From NCBI RefSeq assembly GCF_004340465.1, contig NZ_SLVV01000001.1:410119-474118 (forward strand): DNA of 64,000 nucleotides, written 5' to 3'. The notes below the pieces were generated by a model. That model made no database searches. It saw only the letters and a program-made list of their open reading frames with translations, and was not told the DNA's origin. Positions 44,831 to 54,245 of this stretch are shown in pieces. Position numbers and translations under genes: made by a program. Each line of letters begins with the position of its first letter. Position 1 is the first letter of the stretch. The stretch comes from Mesobacillus foraminis (GTDB lineage Bacteria > Bacillota > Bacilli > Bacillales > Cytobacillaceae).

Positions 44831-45116
44831 CAGAAGATCACCTGTAATTCATTAAATATATGAAATACAGGTGTGCAGTCAAATAGTTGGAAAATTGATA
44901 AAGAGTAATGCAAACTTATAACTTCTCGTTTTAAAATTATGTCCCAGGAAACAAGTATCTAATAGATGTATCGATAAACATAATATTCATTGGAACCACA
45001 AACCAATAGAAAAATGCCCCTTAATTTTTTTGGGGGCATTTTTTACTATAGATCTTTAGGCCATTCCTAATTCATCTTAAATATTTCAGAAAATGACTAC
45101 CAGATTATTCAGTACA
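44831..45116. terminator. Intergenic terminators between adhR and the LysR gene
   Basis: AAAATGCCCC (45011-45020) and GGGGGCATTTTTT (45032-45044) form a bidirectional terminator for the convergent genes. A second inverted repeat, CACCTGTA/TACAGGTG (44839-44846 and 44866-44873), lies just after the adhR stop. Nothing else is seen in this gap. Confidence 0.8.
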
Positions 45117-46010
45117 TCAATTTGAGAATTTCGCCTGAATTGCTTTTAAAAACATATCAGCAGCTGCGGAAAAAGACTGATGCTTCTTCCAAACAATATT
45201 TAATCCTGATTCAAGTCTTGGCTCCAGCGGTCTAAAACAGAGGTTACTATCACTAGACGTATTCACTATTTTATCAAGGGCTATTGCATAACCAATGCCC
45301 TCCTCAACCATAATCGCAGCATTATAGGCAAGATTGTATGTTGTCACGACGTTTAATTTATCAAAATCTTCACCAAACCAATCTGCAAATTCATTTTTAG
45401 AAAATGTCTGTTTCATAGCCTGGCGTGAACAGATTAGCGGAACATTTAATAAATCCACTGCTTGAATGGTATCTTTTAAAGCTAAAGGACTGTCTTTCCT
45501 CATAATAACGCCCCAAATATCTTTGGCTGGGATATTGATGTAATTGTATTTTGATAAATCAGCTGGCTGGATTAATATACCAAAGTCAAGCAACCCCTTG
45601 TCAAGCCGTTCAGTCACATCGTCTTCGTTACCGCTGTAAAGATGGTGCCGTATATTTGGATAATGTAACTGTAAATCTTTTACTACCCTTGCAATCTGTT
45701 TCATGGCGTCTGTTTCCCCTCCGCCTATGTAAACATCACCACTTATTGTTTCTTCCATGGAACTAAATTCCGCCTCTAATTTATCGACCAAATCAATGAT
45801 TTCTTCTGCTCTCTTTCGCAAGAGCAATCCTTCATCTGTGAGAATGATCCTGTGACTACTGCGAATAAATAGTTTTTTCCCTAACTCTTGTTCAAGGTCT
45901 TTTAATTGTCTTGACAAGGTTGGCTGTGTAACATGCAAAAAATCTGCAGCAGCCGTCATGCTACCTTCTCTTGCGACAGCAATAAAATAGCGCAAAACTC
46001 TAAATTCCAT
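45117..46010 (-). CDS. LysR-family regulator
   Basis: The 297-residue regulator has an N-terminal winged helix (residues 3-62; MTAAADFLHVTQPTLSRQLKDLEQELG) and a periplasmic-binding-like effector domain (about 90-293). AAAGGAGG precedes the ATG. It is divergent from the short-chain dehydrogenase gene at 46148, with 137 bases between, so it very likely regulates that gene. The inducer cannot be read from sequence. Confidence 0.9.
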   Translation of the reverse strand: MEFRVLRYFIAVAREGSMTAAADFLHVTQPTLSRQLKDLEQELGKKLFIRSSHRIILTDEGLLLRKRAEEIIDLVDKLEAEFSSMEETISGDVYIGGGETDAMKQIARVVKDLQLHYPNIRHHLYSGNEDDVTERLDKGLLDFGILIQPADLSKYNYINIPAKDIWGVIMRKDSPLALKDTIQAVDLLNVPLICSRQAMKQTFSKNEFADWFGEDFDKLNVVTTYNLAYNAAIMVEEGIGYAIALDKIVNTSSDSNLCFRPLEPRLESGLNIVWKKHQSFSAAADMFLKAIQAKFSN

Positions 46011-46147
46011 CTAACAAACCTCCTTTATGATGTTTTAGTATATACGTTTTAGAAATACTCATAAAGCATATCACGATATAAGATATAAGCATTGGATATA
46101 TCAAAAAGGCATAGTTAGAATAAATAGTAATAACAACAGTAGAAAGG

Positions 46148-46897
46148 ATGGTGTTTAGTATATCAACAATTAAAGATAAAGTTGTTGTAATTATGGGAGC
46201 ATCAAGTGGAATTGGTGAAGCAACCACCAGGAAACTGGCAGAAGAAGGAGTGAAATTAGTCATTGCTGCTCGTCGTGAAAATCGCTTAAAAACTCTTGTT
46301 GAATCATTGCCAAATGCCAAAATTTTATATGCTGTGGCAGATGTAACCAATAAAGACGAAGTTCAAGCAGTTGTCAATTTAGCAGTTGAAAAATATGGCC
46401 GCGTAGATGTGCTCTTCAATAATGCTGGAGTGATGCCAACTGCGCCACTTTCAGAAAAACGTTTTGATGAATGGCGGCAAATGTTGGACATCAATATCAT
46501 GGGTGTTTTAAATGGCATAGCTGCGGTGTTACCGATCATGAAAAAACAACAATCCGGTCAAATTGTTACGACTGACTCTGTTGCTGGACATGTTGTTTTT
46601 CAACAAGGTGCTGTTTATTGTGGGACTAAATTTGCTGTTCGCGCCATTATGGAAGGGCTGCGTCAAGAAGAACGCGAAAATAATATCCGGAGCACGCTTA
46701 TCTCTCCAGGAACGGTAGATACTGAACTTCATACAACCATTAAAGACCCTGAAAATCGCGAAAGGGTGGAAAATCTTCAGCGTACGATCGGTTTACAATC
46801 AAGCGACGTAGCCGATGCAGTGGCTTATGCAATTAGCACACCTGAAACCGTTGCGGTAAGCGAAATTATCATTCGACCCACTAAACAAGTTGACTAA
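46148..46897 (+). CDS. Short-chain dehydrogenase/reductase
   Basis: This classical SDR of about 249 residues has the cofactor motif GASSGIGEA (residues 17-25), the NNAG motif (NNAGVMPT), catalytic Ser in TTDSVAGH and YCGTK (Tyr and Lys). Arg residues after the second beta strand (AARRENR) favour NADPH. The start is uncertain: AGAAAGG abuts the ATG at 46148, and no in-frame ATG follows closely; a GTG one codon later is possible. It is divergent from the LysR gene. The substrate is unknown. Confidence 0.88.
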   Translation: MVFSISTIKDKVVVIMGASSGIGEATTRKLAEEGVKLVIAARRENRLKTLVESLPNAKILYAVADVTNKDEVQAVVNLAVEKYGRVDVLFNNAGVMPTAPLSEKRFDEWRQMLDINIMGVLNGIAAVLPIMKKQQSGQIVTTDSVAGHVVFQQGAVYCGTKFAVRAIMEGLRQEERENNIRSTLISPGTVDTELHTTIKDPENRERVENLQRTIGLQSSDVADAVAYAISTPETVAVSEIIIRPTKQVD

Positions 46898-46995
46898 TGG
46901 AAGTTGCGATTAACGAAACAATATTTCCAAGAATACTGAACGCATTAAATTGTGTAATTAAGATTTTGCCTAAAATTTGAGAAGGGGTGCTATTC

Positions 46996-48108
46996 ATGAT
47001 GTCCACTATGAAAAAGTTTAAAATGAAAAAAAAATCTATTATCACGCGTGTACTCACAGTGATAGCACTTGGGTTACTTTTAACCGGGACCATTGTTGCA
47101 TCCAAGACCAGCGTTGGCGCTGCATACACACCGGACATGTCCAATGGAGCAGACAACTTTTACAAGAGCAACAAGATAACCATGAAGAAGGTTGAGTTTA
47201 AAAATCAATACAACATGAATGTTGCAGGGAATCTTTTTATTCCCAAAGGTTTGAAGAAGAACACCAAAAATCCCGCAATCATTGTCGGACATCCCATGGG
47301 CGCAGTAAAAGAACAAAGTGCGAATTTGTATGCCCAGAAAATGGCTGAACGGGGATTCGTTACTCTGTCCTTGGATTTGTCGTTCTGGGGAGAGAGTGAG
47401 GGTCAGCCTCGCAACGCTGTTTCTCCGGATATCTATGCCGAGGATTTTAGTGCTGCGGTGGATTTCCTGGGCACCCGGTCATTTGTTGACAGGGAGCGGA
47501 TTGGTGTTCTCGGGATTTGTGGCAGCGGAAGCTTTGCCATCAGCGCAGCCAAGATCGACCCGCGCATGAAGGCCATTGCCACAGTCAGCATGTACGACAT
47601 GGGTGCCGCCAATCGCAACGGGCTTAAACACTCGCAGACTCTCGAGCAGAGAAAAAAGATTCTCGAGGAGGCAGTGGAGCAGCGCTATGTGGAGTTCACA
47701 GGTGGTGAAACCAAATACACCAGTGGGACAGTACATGAACTGAATGAAAACTCTACCCCTATTGAACGTGAGTTTTATGATTTCTACCGCACCCCTAGAG
47801 GAGAATTTACTCCCAAGGGCTCGTCACCTGAACTCACGACACACCCGACGCTGACTAGTAACATCAAGTTCATGAATTTTTACCCGTTCGAAGACATAGA
47901 AACGATTTCTCCTCGTCCGATGCTTTTCATCACGGGTGAAAACGCTCATTCCAGAGAGTTCAGCGAAGACGCCTACAAGCTGGCGGGGAAACCGAAGGAA
48001 CTCTACATTGTTCCGGGCGCAGGTCATGTAGATCTGTACGACCGGGTGAATTTAATCCCTTTTGACAAGCTTGAGTCCTTCTTCAAAGAAAATCTGAAGA
48101 AAAGATAA
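46996..48108 (+). CDS. Secreted alpha/beta hydrolase (dienelactone-hydrolase-like)
   Basis: This alpha/beta hydrolase of about 370 residues has a signal peptide (positively charged start, hydrophobic core VLTVIALGLLLTGTIVA, probable cleavage near VGA-A). Its nucleophile elbow is GICGSGS, so Cys replaces the usual Ser, as in dienelactone hydrolase and YcjY-like proteins. The acid is probably the Asp/Glu near ITGENAHS and the His is in GAGHVDLYD. The ATG at 46996 follows GAAGGGG by about nine bases. Codon choice is richer in G and C than in flanking genes, hinting at transfer. It is followed by a strong terminator. Confidence 0.82.
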   Translation: MMSTMKKFKMKKKSIITRVLTVIALGLLLTGTIVASKTSVGAAYTPDMSNGADNFYKSNKITMKKVEFKNQYNMNVAGNLFIPKGLKKNTKNPAIIVGHPMGAVKEQSANLYAQKMAERGFVTLSLDLSFWGESEGQPRNAVSPDIYAEDFSAAVDFLGTRSFVDRERIGVLGICGSGSFAISAAKIDPRMKAIATVSMYDMGAANRNGLKHSQTLEQRKKILEEAVEQRYVEFTGGETKYTSGTVHELNENSTPIEREFYDFYRTPRGEFTPKGSSPELTTHPTLTSNIKFMNFYPFEDIETISPRPMLFITGENAHSREFSEDAYKLAGKPKELYIVPGAGHVDLYDRVNLIPFDKLESFFKENLKKR

Positions 48109-48168
48109 GGTTTGTGTTTGAAAATCGTAGAGAGCTTGGAGTACCAATGCACTTCGAGTGAACCCGCT

Positions 48169-48208
48169 GTGTGAATCCTGCAACTCTTGTAGGGATTCAC
48201 ACTTTTTT
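48169..48208 (+). terminator. Terminator of the hydrolase gene
   Basis: GTGTGAATCC and GGATTCACAC form a perfect 10-bp stem followed by TTTTTT. The remaining sequence to 48434 is the leader of the MFS gene and shows no other gene. Confidence 0.9.
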
Positions 48209-48434
48209 GTCTGAATTGATTCCACGTTATGCAGAGTTTTTTATAGTTGGCGGATATGACGAAAAGAGAAAAAGTCAGTATGAAAGGAAGTCCTTGCTCT
48301 AAAGAAAACGATATTACTCATAATAGGGGCTCAGCTGCTATGGAAGATATATAAGAATAGATATAACACCCAATGTATGGGCCCCTTTACGCAGCTAGAA
48401 AATGACCTTTTCCTGAAGGAAGGAGATCCGTTTT

Positions 48435-49616
48435 ATGACTAAACGTAATAATTTACTTATATTTATAATGGCGGTAGGCGTTTTTGGCATTATCAATACT
48501 GAAATGGGCGTTATTGGGATATTACCTTCCCTTGCTGAACACTTTGATGTCAGTGTTTCAAAAGCAGGATTGCTGGTGAGTCTTTTCGCCCTTGTTGTTG
48601 CAGTATCGGGTCCAACTATGCCGTTATTATTTTCGGGTATCAACCGCAAGACCGTCATGTTGCTTGTACTAGGTATTTTTGTTATAGGTAATATTATTTC
48701 CATTTTTGCCTCTAACTTTACCGTTGCTTTAATATCTCGTGTCATTCCAGCTTTTTTCCATCCCATTTATTGTTCATTGGCTTTTACAGTAGCTGCTGCA
48801 TCAGTCAGTAAGGACGAAGCCCCAAAAGCTGTATCTAAAGTATTTATAGGAGTATCTGCCGGTATGGTGGTTGGGGTACCCATCGCAAGTTTTATTGCGA
48901 GTACAACCTCTTTACAAATGGCGATGGTATTCTTTACTGCTGTAAATGCTATAGCATTCATTGCTACACTCCTATTTGTACCATCTATGCCGGTTAAGGA
49001 AAGACTTTCATATGGAACACAATTATCCGCATTAACCAAATCAATTGTCTGGCTTTCCATTATTGCAGTCATCCTTCTCAATTCAGCTATATTCGGGGTT
49101 TATAGTTATTTTGCTGAGTACATGAAAACTGTTACAAATTTCCCTTCGAATACTATTACACTAATGCTTGCCATTTACGGTGGAGCCAATATCATTGGGA
49201 ACGTTATGGCAGGAAAGTTACTTACTAAAAATGCCCAGAAATCTGTAGTAGCTTTTCCTTTTGCACTGGGAGCAGTTTATATCCTATTATTCCTATTTGG
49301 TCAGTATTCTCTACCCATGGCATTCATTACTATAGTTTGGGGAATTTTAGCTGGAGTAGGAGGAAATATAAATCAATATTGGGTTATGTCTTCAGCTCCT
49401 GAAGCTCCTGACTTTGCCAATGGATTATTTTTATCATCCTGTAACGTAGGAACAACAATTGGTGCAGCTCTAGGTGGACTATTTATATCTCAAATCGGTA
49501 CACAATACGTCGTATTAGTTGGACTTTTATCGTTAATATTGGGTTCGGTCTCTATTTTTCTAAGAAAATATATGTATAGTTTACAAAACGAAGCTCTAGA
49601 GAAGAAAATAATTTAA
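48435..49616 (+). CDS. MFS drug/sugar efflux transporter (DHA1-type)
   Basis: The 393-residue transporter has 12 expected membrane spans and the AraJ/YdhP-like N-terminus (FGIINTEMGVIGILPSLAEHF), characteristic of DHA1-family efflux pumps. AAGGAAGGAG precedes the ATG. It stands alone. A GGGGC/GCCCC inverted pair with a long loop lies in its leader (about 48328-48388), which might be regulatory, but I cannot support that. Substrate unknown. Confidence 0.9.
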   Translation: MTKRNNLLIFIMAVGVFGIINTEMGVIGILPSLAEHFDVSVSKAGLLVSLFALVVAVSGPTMPLLFSGINRKTVMLLVLGIFVIGNIISIFASNFTVALISRVIPAFFHPIYCSLAFTVAAASVSKDEAPKAVSKVFIGVSAGMVVGVPIASFIASTTSLQMAMVFFTAVNAIAFIATLLFVPSMPVKERLSYGTQLSALTKSIVWLSIIAVILLNSAIFGVYSYFAEYMKTVTNFPSNTITLMLAIYGGANIIGNVMAGKLLTKNAQKSVVAFPFALGAVYILLFLFGQYSLPMAFITIVWGILAGVGGNINQYWVMSSAPEAPDFANGLFLSSCNVGTTIGAALGGLFISQIGTQYVVLVGLLSLILGSVSIFLRKYMYSLQNEALEKKII

Positions 49617-49774
49617 CATTCTATTAAGTTGGCTTTCATGATCGGTTTCATCACCCGTACGAGTATGCAGAAAGAGATTTACATTATAACGAATGGGGTT
49701 TTATATGGGCCTTGCTCTTTTATTAAAAATTATAGATTCCTACCACTCTATAAAAAAGTATAGACGTAAAATGT

Positions 49775-49800
49775 GTCTAAAGAACCTGAAGAACGGGTAA
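49775..49800 (+). promoter_or_regulatory. Sigma-B promoter of the stress-protein gene
   Basis: GTCTAA (49775-49780) and GGGTAA (49795-49800) are 14 bases apart, close to the sigma-B consensus GTTTAA-N12-14-GGGTAA. It lies 35 bases before the start of the YflT-type gene. Confidence 0.75.
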
Positions 49801-49835
49801 ATAATCATAGTGAATGGAACAGAAGGTAATTTTTA

Positions 49836-50274
49836 ATGAGGGAACGTGTTATTGGCGTATATGAAAACGAACAACTAGCGGCTGAAGCTGTTGAAGATTT
49901 AAAAAAGAAAGGCTATACATCTGAGCAAATTTCAGTTATAGCTAAAAATACAAATAAATTATCTGAAATAACACAAGAGGTTAAAGCCATCGACTAAGGA
50001 TGGGGCCATTGCAGGAGCTGCTACTGGAGGAGCCATTGGATTAGCAGGCCTGATCGTAGGGTTATCCGCTGTATTGGTTCCCGGAGTTGGCACTGTATTG
50101 GCTGCGGGCCCTATCATTACCACGCTGGGAGGAGCAGTTGTGGGAGCAAGCTCTGGTGCTGGCGGATTACTGCACGCTCTTATTAATATTGGAGTCCCAG
50201 AAGATCAGGCCCAACGCTATTCTAACGATGTTCAGGATGGTAAAATACTGGTGTTTCTACAACCCTATGAGTAA
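49836..50274 (+). pseudogene. YflT-type general stress protein, interrupted by one frameshift
   Basis: The first 53 codons encode the YflT/GS17M N-terminal domain (RERVIGVYENEQLAAEAVEDL and QISVIAKN) and then hit TAA at 49995. Removing the single T at 49995 joins VKAID to KDGAIAGAATGG and continues through a glycine-rich hydrophobic segment to DGKILVFLQPYE at 50274. The repaired protein would have 145 residues, normal for the family. GAAGGTAA precedes the ATG, and a sigma-B promoter lies upstream. The break is either a real mutation or a base-calling error. Confidence 0.82.
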
Positions 50275-51107
50275 TAATGAAATAATTGGATAATATAACC
50301 GAAGTTTAAAGATTCATGAAAACACACTAAGCCTGAAAGTGTTTTGTAATTATAACACCCCATTGTTCCAGAAAGGTTTTATCTTCGACACCTTCACTAG
50401 TTCAAGCTTGGAAAACCAAGTTAGTACGGTAGAATACGTTTCTCCACCTCGATCGTCCCAGTCGGATTTTCCCCAAAAGGTTTAGGTCGCTGCTACTGCC
50501 TCCCCTTCTGGTTCAAGTAAGTCTGCCTGGATTGTCTAATGCCCACCTTTTTTTAGTCACTCCCCTGTGACCGCAATAACTGCAGTCGAAGTGGTCTGAT
50601 TATTCTCTTACTCGAGTAAAATTGCGTCCAAAGAAAATGGATGTGAAAATATGAACCAGAAAAACGACTGCTCTTTTTGAACAATCGCACCCATTCATAT
50701 TATAAGGTCAGCCAGGTATATAACTGGTTGACCATTTTTTATATGATTGCCACAGTTTTTTTTAGTTCCCCCATTGCTCCAGAAAAGGTCTCTTCTTCAA
50801 ACACCTGCGTTACTTCAGATTAGTATGGTGAAATACGTTTTTCCCGCCTGCCTATGAAGGTCCTGCGCGAGCGAGGATAAATTATTAATTCACTGGCCTT
50901 ACTCATTAGCATAAAAGCTTTGATATGCTCATAACCATTTTTAGAACAATCGAACATGTTGTTATGCAGTGGTTGAAACAGGAGGTGTGTGAGTATTAAA
51001 AACAAGATGATGCCTATATTGATCAATTGGTATTTACATTATTTCGATTAAGCACGAGGGACTATAGGAACAGGTTCCAAAACATTCAATACGGAGTGGA
51101 TCATTTT
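50275..51107. other. Gene-poor stretch with a degenerate duplicated segment
   Basis: No convincing gene is present. An imperfect direct repeat occurs at 50361-50448 and 50772-50848: both run CATTG(T/C)TCCAGAAA, then TCTTC, CACCT, TTCA and TTAGTA(C/T)GGT, and the first copy carries about 17 extra bases. A terminator-like hairpin (GGTCAGCCAG/CTGGTTGACC, 50706-50733, then six T) lies between. A 68-codon minus-strand frame (51026-50820) has no ribosome binding site. The region looks like eroded coding or mobile DNA. Confidence 0.6.
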
Positions 51108-52682
51108 ATGACAAACAAGCTTCTCCCAGGACAGGAACTCCTGGAAAACCAACAGCTTACCGCGGCAAATGGGCGAGCATTCTTAATCATGCAGGGCGAT
51201 GGAAATTTCGTGCTCTACGAAGTACATAAAGGCAAACACATCCCTGTCTGGGCTTCCGGTACCAATGGCAGTGGCGGCGTTAAAGCAGTCATGCAGCATA
51301 ATGGGACTCTTGTTGTATGTAAAGCGAATGGCGAGGCGGTCTGGCATTCTCCTGGTACCGAGGGGAATTCTGGGTCATACCTCATTATGCAGGACGATGG
51401 GAACGCCGTAATTTATACTAACCAGGGAAAAGCGCTTTGGGATTCAGGAACATGGCGCCATAGTCGAAGGCTTGATTTTAACCCCGCTGTTCACGGGTTT
51501 TTGTTTCCAAACGAGTTTGTCAATGCTGTGGCCAACATTCCCGGTCATGGACAGGTGAAAACACTGGGAAGATGCGGCGGAATGGCTTTTGCGGCGCTCG
51601 ACTACTTCCTTAAAGGCATCCCTGTTCCGAAATATAGCGGGAGCTTGTTTAACGGAGAGGTTCCCCCAGATGGACACTGGCTTGCCGATTACATCTACAG
51701 TCGACTTATGGACAGCTTCCTCGTCCCTTCCTCGATTAAGTATGTGCATTGGACCGTGGCATCCGACCATTCTACCTGGCTAGGCGGAAAAGGTGTAAGC
51801 CGCTGGACGAAGGAGGAAGAATTCCCCAAACTGCGGTCATCCATCGACTCAGGTCGGCCGGTTGTCCTTGGAATGGTAGATGCCACTAACCTTGCGCAGA
51901 TTGGATCAGAAAATCATCAGGTTCTGGCCTATGGATACGAGTGGCACTCGAAGGCCAATATCATGAAAGTATTCGTATATGATAAAAATACGGTGGGAAA
52001 AGAGGTCGTCTTGTCCTCCGAACCTGGAAACCCGCACTTTGACGCCACGAATAAGACTAACGACCCTTGGCGAGGATTTTTTGTGGTTGATTACCAGCAG
52101 AAAAACCCGCCTGTATTCACGATGCAGCCTCCAGCAGCCACTGATGCAATCCGTTACGGCCAAACGATCAAGCTTAGTCATCTCATGACGGGACTGACAC
52201 TACATTCGCATGCACTCTACTATGGACACAGCAGAAGCTCAGGTCAACAACAGGTTACCTGCTTCAGAGGGGCCGATGACAATGACCTATGGAAGGTCAA
52301 GGGGCCCCATGGTACCCAGGCAAATCACAGGAGCAATGAACCAGTGCAACACGGAGATGTCATCAGGTTCGAACACGTGCTTACCCAACTCAACCTGCAT
52401 AGCCATTCAGGACACCCTTCCCCTGTTACGGGCCAGCAAGAGGTGACTTGCTTCGGTTCTGGAGGTCAGGGAGACAGTAACGATAACTGGCGTGTTGAGG
52501 TTGAAGGCGGAGGACAGTGGAACGGACAGCGACGAGTCCGGCTTATTCACCTGAATACAAACCATGCACTCCACTCCCACCGTGGGCACAGTGATTCCCG
52601 CTGGACAGCCGGCCAGCAAGAGGTAACCGGCTTTGGCGGACGTGACGATAATGACTGGTGGTGGCTCCTCGAAATCCGGTGA
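51108..52682 (+). CDS. B-lectin / cysteine-peptidase-like / MIR-domain protein
   Basis: This 524-residue protein has three parts. Residues 2-115 form a bulb-type lectin domain (MQGDGNFVLYE and MQDDGNAVIYT carry QxDxNxVxY). Residues 125-330 look like a papain-type fold: Cys156 in LGRCGGMAFAAL, His270 in ENHQVLAYGYE and Asp292 in VFVYDKN could form a triad. Residues 348-524 hold three repeats of LHSH...GQQ(E/Q)VT.F...DND.W, a MIR beta-trefoil. No signal peptide or membrane span is seen. GGAGTGG precedes the ATG at 51108. Base composition is richer in G+C than neighbours, suggesting transfer. The function is unknown. Confidence 0.85.
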   Translation: MTNKLLPGQELLENQQLTAANGRAFLIMQGDGNFVLYEVHKGKHIPVWASGTNGSGGVKAVMQHNGTLVVCKANGEAVWHSPGTEGNSGSYLIMQDDGNAVIYTNQGKALWDSGTWRHSRRLDFNPAVHGFLFPNEFVNAVANIPGHGQVKTLGRCGGMAFAALDYFLKGIPVPKYSGSLFNGEVPPDGHWLADYIYSRLMDSFLVPSSIKYVHWTVASDHSTWLGGKGVSRWTKEEEFPKLRSSIDSGRPVVLGMVDATNLAQIGSENHQVLAYGYEWHSKANIMKVFVYDKNTVGKEVVLSSEPGNPHFDATNKTNDPWRGFFVVDYQQKNPPVFTMQPPAATDAIRYGQTIKLSHLMTGLTLHSHALYYGHSRSSGQQQVTCFRGADDNDLWKVKGPHGTQANHRSNEPVQHGDVIRFEHVLTQLNLHSHSGHPSPVTGQQEVTCFGSGGQGDSNDNWRVEVEGGGQWNGQRRVRLIHLNTNHALHSHRGHSDSRWTAGQQEVTGFGGRDDNDWWWLLEIR

Positions 52683-52776
52683 TTGTTTCCTGGGAAACAT
52701 CCGCCCCCCAAGATAATAGACTGTAAGGATTTAGAAACCGTATTTTGCTAACCGGTAGAACTCGTTATTTCGATTG

Positions 52777-54186
52777 TCATTTTTCCGGTGTGCGGACAAA
52801 CAGGAGTGCTAATAGAGCGCCCGCAAATGCGACTATTCCACACCAGAAGAATGCTTGTTGATAGCCTTCATTAAGAATTAGCTCTTTAGCTCCGGTAGCA
52901 CTTGCCGTTGCTGCTGCTGCAATCGAAACTATAACAGCTAAACCAACTGCAGATCCTATCTGATATGTTGTATTATACAAACCTGAGGCAAGACCGGACT
53001 CTTCTGATTTTGCCTCAGATACTGCTGCCGTGGTTGCTGGTAGATAAGCAAGTGCATTTCCAAGTGCTGCTAGTAGCAGCGGGGTGAATACGTCGCCCCA
53101 ATAATGACCATTGACTGTATTACCTGAAAATAAAAGTCCTGCAATACCAAGAATGATAAATCCAATCATCATTGTTATTTTCATACCCAATTTATTCATA
53201 ACCCTTTCAGCTAGCACAATCATGAATATAGCCATCAGGATCGGCGCAGGCAACATTCCCATTGCTGCCTCGAAAGGTTCATACTTCATCACTTGCTGCA
53301 AGTATAAAATAAGGAAATAAATCAGTGGGAACCAAGATGCAGATAATAATATAAGCGATATATTCCCCGCTGCCAGATTAGGCGCTTTAAAGATGCTTAG
53401 CGGTACAAGTGGATCTTTTCTAAACATTTGGATAAGGATAAAAATGATAAATAGAATGCCACCCATTACTAAAGGTAATACAGTTGAAAGTGCTTGCCAG
53501 CCATTTTGTTCTACATTTACGATACCATAAACGATTAAAACGAGTGCCGCTGTAACAGCAATGGCACCTGCATAATCAATGCGACCTGTTTTTGGCGTGC
53601 CTTTTTGTAGAAGCTTTGGTGCTAAGTACATAACGATAATAGAAATTGGGACATAAAAGAGTAATGTCCAACGCCAGCTAAAGAGTTGTGTCAATACACC
53701 CCCAAGAACGATACCAAGAGCACCGCCTGCTGCTCCAGAAAGCCCCCAGACTGCAAGTGCCTTCCCCAATTCTTTCTTATTGGCAGAAAATAATATCATA
53801 ACAATTGAAAGTGCTGACGGTGCAATTAAAGCAGACCCAACACCCTGGATTCCTCTTCCTATGTTCAAAGACATTTCATTCCAAGCTAAACCTGCGAATA
53901 AGGACGAAACAGCTAAAATTGAAATACCCCACATAAAAATGCGCCGGTGACCGAATAAATCAGATAGTTTTCCTCCTAAGAGTAGTAATCCTCCAAACAT
54001 AATCAGAAAAGCGTTCATAACCCATTGTAAATTCGCTTCCGTATATCCAAGTGCATCTTTAATAGATGGTAAAGCAACTTGAACAACAGCTGAATCCATC
54101 ATTACTATAAAATTCGCAAATCCCAATAAAGCCAATGCCTTCCAACGCTTTGGATTGGGTTGCAAAAGTGATTGTGTTTTTGACAT
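52777..54186 (-). CDS. MFS multidrug transporter, DHA2 (EmrB/QacA) type
   Basis: The 469-residue transporter has 14 expected spans and DHA2 motifs: LDSAVVQVALPSI-like start (MMDSAVVQVALPSI), LSDLFGHRR after span 2 and GIVLGGVLTQLFSWRW in span 5-6. AGAGGAG precedes the ATG. It lies 60 bases before the frameshifted siroheme-type gene on the same strand. It probably exports organic compounds using the proton gradient; substrate unknown. Confidence 0.92.
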   Translation of the reverse strand: MSKTQSLLQPNPKRWKALALLGFANFIVMMDSAVVQVALPSIKDALGYTEANLQWVMNAFLIMFGGLLLLGGKLSDLFGHRRIFMWGISILAVSSLFAGLAWNEMSLNIGRGIQGVGSALIAPSALSIVMILFSANKKELGKALAVWGLSGAAGGALGIVLGGVLTQLFSWRWTLLFYVPISIIVMYLAPKLLQKGTPKTGRIDYAGAIAVTAALVLIVYGIVNVEQNGWQALSTVLPLVMGGILFIIFILIQMFRKDPLVPLSIFKAPNLAAGNISLILLSASWFPLIYFLILYLQQVMKYEPFEAAMGMLPAPILMAIFMIVLAERVMNKLGMKITMMIGFIILGIAGLLFSGNTVNGHYWGDVFTPLLLAALGNALAYLPATTAAVSEAKSEESGLASGLYNTTYQIGSAVGLAVIVSIAAAATASATGAKELILNEGYQQAFFWCGIVAFAGALLALLFVRTPEK

Positions 54187-54245
54187 GTTTTAATCTCCTC
54201 TTTTTGCTGATTGGCTATATTGATTCATAGTGAGCCTTCAGCTTT

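Noticed and set aside
50820-51026. 68-codon minus-strand frame in the gene-poor gap
   Set aside because: There is no ribosome binding site and no recognisable family, and it overlaps one copy of the degenerate repeat. Probably eroded DNA.
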